Under the pieces are notes generated by a model. That model searched no databases. It worked only from the letters and a program-made list of their open reading frames with translations, and was not told the origin of the DNA. A stretch of DNA of 8,434 nucleotides, taken from contig VERC01000091.1 in the NCBI GenBank assembly GCA_018882825.1, positions 1 to 8,434 on the forward strand, given 5' to 3'. This stretch comes from Acidimicrobiia bacterium (lineage in GTDB: Bacteria > Actinomycetota > Acidimicrobiia > Acidimicrobiales > Acidimicrobilacustridaceae). Positions 1 through 5,223 of this stretch are shown here, in pieces; positions within the stretch are counted from its first letter, which is position 1; each line of letters begins with the position of its first letter. Both the position numbers and the translations under genes were made by a program.

Positions 1-171
1 GACGAACTTGTCGACGCCCTGATCGTGCACGGATCGCCGGAGCAGTGTCGGGCCCACATCCAGCGCTACGTCGACAACGGTGTCACCACTCCGGTGCTCG
101 CCGTGCTGCCCATGGCCGGAGTCGATCCGGTCGCCGCCGTGCGCGGTCTCGCGCCGGCGGCATCCGCCTGA
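1..171 (+). CDS. LLM class flavin/F420-dependent oxidoreductase, C-terminal fragment
   Basis: The window opens inside this gene in frame 1. The last 56 codons are visible and end in TGA at 169-171. The tail reads HGSPEQCRAHIQRYVDNGV, followed by a hydrophobic strand (TPVLAVLP). This is the usual ending of luciferase-like monooxygenases: a G-(T/S)-P-E helix start, then a 'YV..GV..PVL..LP' strand-helix that closes the TIM barrel. The same pattern ends the complete LLM gene at 1719-2711 (VMGDAAHVASTVRAYVEAGV, then a VPVIMPLP strand), so the two look like paralogues. In this family the enzyme is a cytoplasmic oxidoreductase using F420 or FMN. Substrate and cofactor cannot be read from the fragment, because the cofactor-binding N-terminal part lies outside the window. 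The family call is fairly secure and the specificity unknown. Confidence 0.8.
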   Translation, partial: DELVDALIVHGSPEQCRAHIQRYVDNGVTTPVLAVLPMAGVDPVAAVRGLAPAASA

Positions 172-173
172 GC

Positions 174-187
174 CTCCGGCGACGGAG
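174..187 (+). terminator. Short GNRA-loop hairpin just after the LLM stop codon
   Basis: Arms CTCCG (174-178) and CGGAG (183-187) enclose the loop GCGA, a GNRA-type tetraloop. The hairpin starts two bases after the TGA at 169-171. The stem is only 5 bp and no T-run follows, so it may be a weak terminator or an mRNA 3'-end structure. A second imperfect hairpin follows at 203-224: CGGAA at 206-210 pairs with TTCCG at 214-218 around a CCC loop, with an outer CGG/CCG pair. It sits in the leader of the next gene. Function is inferred from position only. Confidence 0.3.
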
Positions 188-245
188 TGGGTGAGTGGTC
201 GTCGGCGGAACCCTTCCGGCGCCGTAGAGACCGAGAGGTGTCCCG

Positions 246-1388
246 ATGTCGTGGTTGCGTCGCTGTGCTGCGGGCCTCATCGCCGGCACCGCACTCGTCG
301 TGGTGACCCCTGTGGTCGCCGACGCGGCCGCTCCGCCGCGCCTCTCGATCGTGTCGGCGCCGGCGACGGTGGCGGCGGGCGAGACCCTCGTGGTGCGCTG
401 GCGCGTGCAGGCCGAGGCCGGGGTGGGTCAGTACGGCGACGTCGACGGCGTGCGTCCGGGCACCTGGGCGAAGTTGGGCGGACCCCAAGGGTGGATCTCG
501 TGGTGCGGGTTCCCGCTGCGCACGCAGTTCGAGTCGGGCTCGGACGTGGATGCGATCTACTCGATCGCCTGTCGGATCCCCGATGTGGTGCCCAACGGCT
601 CCTACTCCCTGTACCTGTCCGGATTCGATCGGGACGGTGTCCACGCCGCCGAGGAGCAGGTGACGTTCCAGGTGGTGGGCGGCAGTGCCGATGGCGGCGT
701 GCCCCGGATCAGCGACGTCGCCGTCGAGTCCCCGGCGGTGCCCGGACGCGAGCTCACCCTCACGTGGCGCGCCACCGACGAGACCGGCGTCGCCTCGGTC
801 ATCCCGTGGGCCTTCGGTCCGAACGGGCGGCTGACCGACGATGCGGGCATGCTGTGGCTCGGGTTCGCCTCGGGATCGTTGGTGAGCGGGACCGACCGCG
901 ACGGGCGCTACTCGGTGTCGCTCCCGCTCAGTGCCACAGCGGTCGGCGGCACCTACACGGTTTGGTTCAGTGTCGTCGACGTCGTCGGCAACCGGGAGGC
1001 CACGTTGGGTCCGTCGGGTCCGGGCTCGGTCTACGCCACCTTCACCGTGGGCGGGCCCGATGCGACGGTCGGCTCGCCGCCCCCAGTGGCCGGCGGCGCG
1101 GCCGGCGGCCAGTCGGGTCCCGGCGCCGATGGTGCGACCCCGACCGACGGAGCGGGCACGGTCGGCGGTGTCACCGCCACGACGATCCCCGGTCGCGCCG
1201 ACGCGGGGTCCACCGGATCCGCGTCGGGCAGTGACGGCTCCGACGACTCCATCGTCACGCGGCTCGTGTCGGCCACCCGGGTGGGCGAGTCACCCGAGTT
1301 CGTGGGCGTCGTGGCCGTGCTGCTCGGGCTCGTCGCCCTGGCCCGGGTCGGCCTGACCCGTCGACGCCGACGCACGTCGACGTCCTGA
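246..1388 (+). CDS. Exported, membrane-anchored surface protein with two repeated beta-sandwich-like domains
   Basis: The 380-residue product starts with an Arg-containing n-region and hydrophobic core (residues 1-24) and a likely signal peptidase I site near VADA-A (about residue 27). Residues 31-146 and 152-270 look like two copies of one all-beta domain. Each opens with PR-(L/I)-S, an SPA-like turn and an alternating 'L.W' strand. Each ends with a Y-S strand, a 'G-(S/T)-Y' strand, a '(D)..G' turn and a final F-x-V-x-G-G strand. Cys87 and Cys109, both in the first copy, could form a disulfide. Residues 271-348 are a Gly/Ala/Ser/Thr/Pro linker. Residues 351-368 form one hydrophobic segment, followed by a TRRRRR tail. 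This predicts an extracellular protein anchored with its C-terminus inside; no LPXTG-type sortase motif is visible. ATG at 246 is preceded by a good ribosome site, GAGAGGTG (233-240). Function is unknown; a cell-envelope or adhesion role is inference. Confidence 0.85.
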   Translation: MSWLRRCAAGLIAGTALVVVTPVVADAAAPPRLSIVSAPATVAAGETLVVRWRVQAEAGVGQYGDVDGVRPGTWAKLGGPQGWISWCGFPLRTQFESGSDVDAIYSIACRIPDVVPNGSYSLYLSGFDRDGVHAAEEQVTFQVVGGSADGGVPRISDVAVESPAVPGRELTLTWRATDETGVASVIPWAFGPNGRLTDDAGMLWLGFASGSLVSGTDRDGRYSVSLPLSATAVGGTYTVWFSVVDVVGNREATLGPSGPGSVYATFTVGGPDATVGSPPPVAGGAAGGQSGPGADGATPTDGAGTVGGVTATTIPGRADAGSTGSASGSDGSDDSIVTRLVSATRVGESPEFVGVVAVLLGLVALARVGLTRRRRRTSTS

Positions 1389-1389
1389 G

Positions 1390-1716
1390 TCACAGCAGCC
1401 GCAACTGCTCCGTCCGCGCCGCCCACTCGTCCAGCGGGACCCACACCACTCCGCCACGCGGGCCCCTGTCGCGAACCTCGACCGCGGCGAACGGCAGTGA
1501 CCGCATCGCCCCCTTGACGTCGCACACCCCGATGCTGCCGTCGGCCTCGACCCGCATGACCGTGCCGTCCTTCCACCGCTCGCTGGCCCGCCGCCGGAAC
1601 CGGACCGCGGATCCCACCGACAACCCGAAGGCGGCGAGGTCGGCGCGCCGAGCGGCGGCCCCGGCCTCGGCTGCGGCGGCCGCCGAGCGGCTCGTCCGTC
1701 GCGGCCGCGGCGTCAC
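1390..1716 (-). CDS. Small protein of unknown function with Ala/Arg-rich helix and SH3-like beta segment
   Basis: Starting at GTG 1716 the product has 108 residues. Residues 1-30 are Arg/Ala-rich, with an unbroken Ala run, and probably helical and basic. Residues 33-81 are strand-rich (VGSAVRFRRR, then DGTVMRVEADGSIGVCDVKG, then SLPFAAVEV), as in small SH3-like or KOW-like barrels. The tail VVWVPLDEWAARTEQLRLL is amphipathic. GTG 1716 is chosen because it lies two bases after the TGA of the LLM gene (1721-1719), with GGAA at 1726-1723 as a modest ribosome site. This implies a two-gene operon with translational coupling. An in-frame upstream start at 1779 would overlap the LLM gene by 61 bases with an Arg/His-rich extension and is less likely. 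The gene meets the surface-protein gene tail to tail. I do not recognise a named family; nucleic-acid binding is a guess from charge and fold type. Confidence 0.7.
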   Translation of the reverse strand: MTPRPRRTSRSAAAAAEAGAAARRADLAAFGLSVGSAVRFRRRASERWKDGTVMRVEADGSIGVCDVKGAMRSLPFAAVEVRDRGPRGGVVWVPLDEWAARTEQLRLL

Positions 1717-1718
1717 GG

Positions 1719-2711
1719 TCAGTTCCGCGCGGCGGCGCGCACGGTGTCGCCGATGACGCCCATGCGGTCGGCTCCCCACGGCAGCGGCATGATCACCGGT
1801 ACGTCCACGCCCGCCTCCACGTAGGCCCTCACCGTGGAGGCGACGTGAGCCGCGTCGCCCATCACGTCGATCTCGTCGACCATGCGGTCGGACACGGCGG
1901 CGACGGCGCCGTCGCGATCACGAGCGGCGTGCCGCTCCCGCACCTCGGCCACCTCGTCGGCGTACCCGGCGCGCACGAAGTTGTCGGCGTAGGAGTCGAC
2001 GACGATGTAGGAGAAGAGATCCTTTCGTCCGAGGTCCCGGTGCGGTTCGGGATCGGTCACCCCCACGTGCACATAGGCGTAGACGGTGGCGTCACCACCG
2101 GCACGCACCTGCGCCACCGACCACGGCACGTGCGAGACCGGTACGTAGTTGAGCAGCACGCCGTCGGCCAGTTCGCCACCGAGTCGCAGCATCTGCGGAC
2201 CGAGCGCAGCCAGCACGATCTTCGGTCGGCGTTCACCGAGACGTACACCGAGTCGGAACCCTCGCACCGAGTGGAAGTCACCATCGAAGTCGACCTTCTC
2301 GCCGCTCAGCATCAGTCGCAGCAGCGTCAGTTCCTCCCGCATCCGGGCCAGCGGCCGGTCGCCGTACTCGGCGCCGTGCCAGCGCTCGACCACCGTCGGT
2401 GACGACACGCCGATGCCCAGCAGCACGTCGACCTCGGGGTGCAGGGCCTGCAGCGTGGCCGCCCCCATGGCGGTGACGCCCGGTGTGCGCAACTGGGTGG
2501 CCAGCACGCCGGTGCCCAGCCCCAGGCCCGGTTGGGCGGCTCCGACGGCCGCCAGCGTGGCGAAGGCCTCGAGTCCGGTCGTCTCGGCCACCCAGAACGA
2601 TCCGTAGCCCGCCTCGGCCGCCCACCCTGCCGCCTGCAGTCCGGCCGCGGGGCCCAGCCCGGCGAACGAGGCGAATGTCAGGCCCGGTGCCGCAGCGGGG
2701 GAGGGGGTCAT
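1719..2711 (-). CDS. LLM class F420-dependent oxidoreductase
   Basis: The 330-residue product has the full length of a single-chain luciferase-like TIM barrel. Recognisable segments are AEAGYGSFWVAET (32-44), the LGTGVL strand with the helix ending GAATLQAL (65-90), LGIGVSSP (98-105), the R-x-R-E-E-L-x-L helix near 123-131, and the cofactor-side LAALGPQMLRLGGELADGV (167-185). It ends with the family's 'YVEAGVDVPVI' strand. Actinobacterial relatives mostly use the deazaflavin F420 for hydride transfer in the cytoplasm; F420 rather than FMN is inferred from family, and the substrate is unknown. The ATG at 2711 has TAGGTT (2723-2718) ending 7 bases upstream, consistent with a leaderless mRNA. 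A GGGG at 2716-2713 is too close to act as a ribosome site. The small gene follows 2 bases after the stop. The C-terminus resembles the partial LLM gene at 1-171. Confidence 0.92.
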   Translation of the reverse strand: MTPSPAAAPGLTFASFAGLGPAAGLQAAGWAAEAGYGSFWVAETTGLEAFATLAAVGAAQPGLGLGTGVLATQLRTPGVTAMGAATLQALHPEVDVLLGIGVSSPTVVERWHGAEYGDRPLARMREELTLLRLMLSGEKVDFDGDFHSVRGFRLGVRLGERRPKIVLAALGPQMLRLGGELADGVLLNYVPVSHVPWSVAQVRAGGDATVYAYVHVGVTDPEPHRDLGRKDLFSYIVVDSYADNFVRAGYADEVAEVRERHAARDRDGAVAAVSDRMVDEIDVMGDAAHVASTVRAYVEAGVDVPVIMPLPWGADRMGVIGDTVRAAARN

Positions 2712-2717
2712 GCCCCG

Positions 2718-2723
2718 AACCTA
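2718..2723 (-). promoter_or_regulatory. -10 hexamer TAGGTT of the LLM gene (leaderless)
   Basis: TAGGTT fits TANNNT and its last base lies 7 bases before the A of the ATG at 2711, which places transcription start at or next to the start codon. No good -35 is visible. The expected -35 position overlaps the dyad at 2744-2756. Confidence 0.5.
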
Positions 2724-2743
2724 GTGGGCCGGACGTCACCGGG

Positions 2744-2776
2744 AATCGGACCGATTGCCATCCGCGCGGACCGTTT
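2744..2776. promoter_or_regulatory. Possible operator: dyad plus 20-bp-spaced direct repeat between divergent genes
   Basis: AATCGG and CCGATT form a perfect 6+6 dyad about a central A (2744-2756). The 10-mer CGGACCGATT inside it (2747-2756) recurs as CGGACCGTTT at 2767-2776, 20 bases further on, which puts both on about the same DNA face. A partial match, CGGACG, starts at 2730. The block lies between the LLM promoter and the -10 of the 59-residue gene (TACGAT, 2784-2789), so a bound regulator could touch both. This is inference; high GC makes short repeats more likely by chance. Confidence 0.3.
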
Positions 2777-2783
2777 CGCCCCC

Positions 2784-2789
2784 TACGAT
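2784..2789 (+). promoter_or_regulatory. -10 hexamer TACGAT of the 59-residue gene
   Basis: TACGAT matches TANNNT. A start of transcription about 7 bases downstream would leave a leader of roughly 27 bases carrying the GGGAG ribosome site at 2814-2818. TTGCCA (2755-2760) resembles a -35 but lies 23 bp away, which is too far for a standard promoter. Confidence 0.45.
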
Positions 2790-2822
2790 GACCTGCAGGA
2801 CACGAACCGAAACGGGAGCGAC

Positions 2823-3002
2823 ATGACCGAACTGGTGACCGAGACGAGGAGCAGCGGGACCGACGAGGCCGTGTCGATGATCGACCGGGCCCTGTCGGAG
2901 ATGCTGCACCGCGAACTGATCAGCACCAGTGAGGTCGCCGACCTGTTGCTCGACGTCCGCTCCCTGCTCGTGGCCGAGACGAAGGTCCTCGTCGAGAGTT
3001 GA
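2823..3002 (+). CDS. Small (59-residue) acidic helical protein of unknown function
   Basis: ATG at 2823 is preceded by GGGAG (2814-2818) and a TACGAT -10, and the frame closes with TGA at 3000-3002. The product begins with a hydrophilic MTELVTETRSSGTD. Residues 15-58 then show heptad-like hydrophobic spacing (VSMIDRALSEML, ELISTSEVADLLLDVRSLLV), predicting two amphipathic helices: a helical hairpin or small dimerisation unit. It has no Cys, no transmembrane stretch and no basic DNA-binding helix. The GC-rich third positions, clean ribosome site, own promoter and the strong hairpin directly after the stop all argue that it is a real gene. The opposite strand holds only the DsbA-like gene, which ends at 3019. 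I recognise no family. A partner-binding or regulatory role would be speculation. Confidence 0.7.
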   Translation: MTELVTETRSSGTDEAVSMIDRALSEMLHRELISTSEVADLLLDVRSLLVAETKVLVES

Positions 3003-3008
3003 GCAGTA

Positions 3009-3031
3009 CCTCGACCGCTCAGCGGTCGAGG
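3009..3031. terminator. Perfect 10-bp hairpin, bidirectional terminator between convergent genes
   Basis: Arms CCTCGACCGC (3009-3018) and GCGGTCGAGG (3022-3031) are perfectly complementary around the 3-base loop TCA (3019-3021). It sits 6 bases after the stop of the 59-residue gene and at the very end of the DsbA-like gene. The loop is that gene's TGA stop on the minus strand, so one arm is coding. There is no T-run on either side, as is common for terminators in high-GC actinomycetes. The dyad is seen directly; its role is inferred from position. Confidence 0.7.
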
Positions 3032-3618
3032 CTGGTGTGCTTGAACTCGTTCAGCGACGGCCAGTCGCTCAGCATCTCCACGATCCGCTCCACCTGGCGG
3101 CGCGCGTCGGCCGCGTCGGCAGGCAGTTCCATGAGTCGCACGAACGCAGCGCTCGATCCCACCATGAACGTGGGTACTCCCCAGACATCGAGGTCGCGGG
3201 CGGCGGACGTGTGCTCGTCGCGGATGGTGGCCAACGGGCGGCCGGTGGCCACTTCGGCGAACACGCCATCGGCGTCGACCCCGTAGGCCTCGAGGAGTCC
3301 ACGCAGCACCGACTCGTCGCGCAGTTGCGCGCCCTGGGCATGCCGGGCCTCGAACAGCGACCGGTGGACGAAGGGGAACCGATCCGGATCGGTGTCGCGC
3401 ACCACCACGGCGGCCTGCAGGGCCAGCAGCCCGGTGTCGTCGGCGGGCCGGTCCCAGATCGGTGTCTGTCCCGCTTCCACGTGCACCTGACCCAGGGAGA
3501 AGGGCACGAACCGCACGTCCCAGTCGGCGCCGTCGAGCAGTCCCTCCACCACATGCCGGTGCACGATGCGGGCGAACGGGCACCGGTAGTCCCAGGTGAG
3601 TCCGAACGAGATGGTCAT
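3019..3618 (-). CDS. DsbA-family thioredoxin-fold protein with a single active-site cysteine (CPFA)
   Basis: The 199-residue product has the DsbA/2-hydroxychromene-isomerase-like layout. A first strand (ISFGLTWDYRCPFAR) carries C13-P14-F15-A16 at the start of the first helix. A helical insertion spans about 60-140, and VWGVPTFMV (145-153) supplies the conserved cis-proline, P149. The second Cys of CxxC is Ala, so the protein cannot cycle a dithiol by itself. In actinobacteria, monothiol CPxA members occur among mycothiol-linked DsbA-like proteins, so a thiol-dependent reductase or transferase role is plausible but unproven. No signal peptide is visible, so it is probably cytoplasmic. ATG 3618 has an excellent ribosome site, GAGGAG (3630-3625), which overlaps the TGA of the PAP2 gene (3631-3629). 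The two genes are therefore almost certainly co-transcribed and coupled. The TGA at 3021-3019 lies in a terminator loop. Confidence 0.87.
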   Translation of the reverse strand: MTISFGLTWDYRCPFARIVHRHVVEGLLDGADWDVRFVPFSLGQVHVEAGQTPIWDRPADDTGLLALQAAVVVRDTDPDRFPFVHRSLFEARHAQGAQLRDESVLRGLLEAYGVDADGVFAEVATGRPLATIRDEHTSAARDLDVWGVPTFMVGSSAAFVRLMELPADAADARRQVERIVEMLSDWPSLNEFKHTSLDR

Positions 3619-3628
3619 CGGCGTCTCC

Positions 3629-4285
3629 TCAGCGGCGTCGGGGGTAGAGGGGGAACACGGCCCGGGCCACGGCCCCGAGTCCGAGACCCACGGCCAGCCC
3701 GCCCAGCACGTCGGACGCGTGATGGATCCGCACGTGGACACGGCTGGCGGCCACCAGCCCCCCGACGCCGAAGAGGACGATCTTGGTGGCGGGACTCGAC
3801 CGCTGGGCCAGGAGCACCCCGGCCACCATGGCCGTGCTCGAGTGCCCGCTGGGGAACGACGTGCTCCACGGGATGCGCAGTCGATGCGGCCGCTCGGTCT
3901 GGACCACCGGGCGCTCCCGCTTGAACAGGTTCTTCACCACGCCGTTGATGATCACCGACTCGGCGGCGAGCAGACCGGTGAACCGCAATGCGGCCCGGGC
4001 GTCCTGCTCCGACCGCAGGCCCCGCGACCACGCCAGCAGGACCCACAACAGGCCGAAGTCACCGAGTTCGGTCAGGGCGTAGATGATCCGGTCGGCCGGT
4101 TCGGTCCCGCGCACCCGGTCGAACCACCCATCGACCATGGCGTCGAAGCGGTCGACCGCCCCCATCTCGTGCGGCGAGTGCAGTTGGTGATGGGGGAGCG
4201 GGAGGTCCGGATGGCGCTCGACCAGATGTTCGAGAGCGGCATCGAGCACACCCTCGGGGGGCAGGGCGTCGTCGGGGGAGGTCAC
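3629..4285 (-). CDS. PAP2 superfamily membrane phosphatase
   Basis: From GTG 4285 the product has 218 residues and all three PAP2 signature motifs: K118-x6-R125-P126 (KNLFKRERP), P145-S146-G147-H148 (SFPSGHSS), and S181-R182-x5-H188-x3-D192. H148 and H188 are the expected catalytic and phospho-enzyme histidines, with D192 as partner. Hydrophobic segments at about 73-87, 103-117, 150-163, 167-181 and 194-211 predict a multi-pass membrane protein. Family members remove phosphate from lipids such as phosphatidate or undecaprenyl diphosphate, usually on the outer face of the membrane; the substrate here is unknown. Residues 1-60 are a hydrophilic extension before the first membrane segment. GTG 4285 is chosen because TAGCAT (4299-4294) ends 9 bases upstream, fitting a leaderless mRNA. 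Longer frames reach back into the nuclease gene. It is the first gene of a pair with the DsbA-like gene. Confidence 0.92.
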   Translation of the reverse strand: MTSPDDALPPEGVLDAALEHLVERHPDLPLPHHQLHSPHEMGAVDRFDAMVDGWFDRVRGTEPADRIIYALTELGDFGLLWVLLAWSRGLRSEQDARAALRFTGLLAAESVIINGVVKNLFKRERPVVQTERPHRLRIPWSTSFPSGHSSTAMVAGVLLAQRSSPATKIVLFGVGGLVAASRVHVRIHHASDVLGGLAVGLGLGAVARAVFPLYPRRR

Positions 4286-4293
4286 GAGCGCCG

Positions 4294-4299
4294 ATGCTA
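4294..4299 (-). promoter_or_regulatory. -10 hexamer TAGCAT of the PAP2-DsbA operon
   Basis: TAGCAT fits TANNNT and ends 9 bases before the GTG at 4285, leaving no room for a ribosome site, as in leaderless transcripts. It lies in the 46-base gap after the nuclease gene. Confidence 0.45.
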
Positions 4300-4306
4300 C
4301 GGGCAC

Positions 4307-4324
4307 CTCGGCGCGATCGCCGAG
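4307..4324 (-). terminator. Possible hairpin terminator after the nuclease gene
   Basis: CTCGGC (4307-4312) and GCCGAG (4319-4324) form a 6-bp stem with a 6-base loop, 7 bases beyond the nuclease stop codon (4334-4332). No T-run follows. It lies just upstream of the PAP2 -10. The dyad is real; termination is inferred and weak. Confidence 0.3.
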
Positions 4325-4331
4325 TCGGTGG

Positions 4332-5186
4332 TCAGTCCCGTTCGAACACGTCGCGGCGGGGCGGCGGTGCCGAGCCGGCGTGGAGGCGACGGGCCTCCTC
4401 GGGATCACCGCCGAAGGCCGGACACCACTGCTGATAGGCGCACCACGAGCACAGGCGCGACTGCTTGGGACGGAAGTCGTCGCGCGCGCAGGCCGTCTCG
4501 ATGGCGTTCCAGATGGACGTGAGCTTGCGTTCGATCTGGCGGGTCGACTGATCGGTGGGTTCGGCCTCGACCACGGCCGGTGAGCCGAGGAACAACAGTC
4601 GGACCTTCGACGGTCGCTCCCCGTGCACGCGCTCGCACAGGTAGGCGTAGATGTGCACGCCGGTCATCCGGGACTGCTGATAGCCCTCGGCCGGGGCCCG
4701 ACCCGTCTTGTAGTCGGTCACCACCAGACGGCCCTGCGCGTCGCGCTCGAGTCGGTCGATGATCCCGCGCAGCACGACCGGACGGTCGGGGTCGTCGGCG
4801 AACAGACGGTGCGCGACGGGCAACTCGAGCCCGACCGCGTCGACGGTGGTCGGGTCCTCGAGTTCGAAGTAGCGGTGCACCAGTGCCGTCGACTCGGCCA
4901 GGAACTTCTCGGTGGACGCCTCGTCGAGCGCCAGTTCGCTCCACTCGGGGTCCTCATCGAGCACGGCGACGGCGCGTTCGAGACACTCCAGTGCCGCGTC
5001 GCGGGTCCGGTCGCGGGGGTCGAGACCGATCAAGCCCTCCAGTGCGCTGTGCACCAGCGTGCCGCGCACAGTGGCCACCGTCGGCGGCTGGGGGATGCGG
5101 TCGATGGCCGAGAACCGGAACGCGAGGGCGCAGTCGGTGAACGACGACACCTTGGACGGCGAGAGCGTGGTCGGCAACTCGGGCAC
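4332..5186 (-). CDS. RecB/Cas4-family PD-(D/E)XK nuclease with probable 4Fe-4S cluster
   Basis: The 284-residue product has the exonuclease core of RecB-like enzymes: LSPSKVSSFTDCALAFRF (8-25), GTLVHSALE with H46, a conserved E121, GIIDRLE with D144, VVTDYKTG with D158 and K160, and a Y180 helix (TGVHIYAYL). C19, C246, C249 and C255 (C-x2-C-x5-C) match the four cysteines that hold an iron-sulfur cluster in AddB, Cas4 and related nucleases. It probably acts on DNA ends in the cytoplasm in recombination or repair. The protein is the nuclease module alone, with no helicase domain and no helicase or cas gene in the window. The start is GTG 5186, with TAACGT (5198-5193) ending 7 bases upstream, consistent with leaderless transcription. 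A Pro/Arg-rich tail (271-284) follows the cysteines. Nuclease class is confident; the biological role is open. Confidence 0.9.
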   Translation of the reverse strand: MPELPTTLSPSKVSSFTDCALAFRFSAIDRIPQPPTVATVRGTLVHSALEGLIGLDPRDRTRDAALECLERAVAVLDEDPEWSELALDEASTEKFLAESTALVHRYFELEDPTTVDAVGLELPVAHRLFADDPDRPVVLRGIIDRLERDAQGRLVVTDYKTGRAPAEGYQQSRMTGVHIYAYLCERVHGERPSKVRLLFLGSPAVVEAEPTDQSTRQIERKLTSIWNAIETACARDDFRPKQSRLCSWCAYQQWCPAFGGDPEEARRLHAGSAPPPRRDVFERD

Positions 5187-5192
5187 GACTGC

Positions 5193-5198
5193 ACGTTA
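5193..5198 (-). promoter_or_regulatory. -10 hexamer TAACGT of the nuclease gene
   Basis: TAACGT ends 7 bases before the GTG at 5186, placing transcription start at the start codon. The perfect palindrome ACAGGCCTGT (5201-5210) begins 2 bases upstream of it, within the spacer towards any -35, where a repressor could block RNA polymerase. The same hexamer precedes the gene at 7024. Confidence 0.5.
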
Positions 5199-5223
5199 CG
5201 ACAGGCCTGTGACGCCGGTCGGT

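Noticed and set aside
80..1234. Long plus-strand open frame over the surface-protein gene
   Set aside because: The translation is dominated by Arg/Gly/Pro runs, has no ribosome site and lies in a different frame over a gene with signal peptide and domain structure. It is a GC-rich shadow.
1717..1779. Longer start for the 108-residue gene
   Set aside because: It would overlap the LLM gene by 61 bases and add an Arg/His-rich stretch; GTG 1716 sits right after the LLM stop with a usable ribosome site.
4286..4408. Longer start for the PAP2 gene
   Set aside because: It would extend 77 bases into the nuclease gene with low-complexity residues; a -10 hexamer sits correctly before GTG 4285.
3596..4522. 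308-codon plus-strand frame opposite the PAP2 and nuclease genes
   Set aside because: It spans two well-supported genes in antisense and shows no domain or ribosome site.
5201..5210. ACAGGCCTGT palindrome as a terminator of the hydrolase gene
   Set aside because: A 10-bp palindrome has no loop, so it cannot make a useful hairpin; it is better noted as a possible operator of the nuclease gene.
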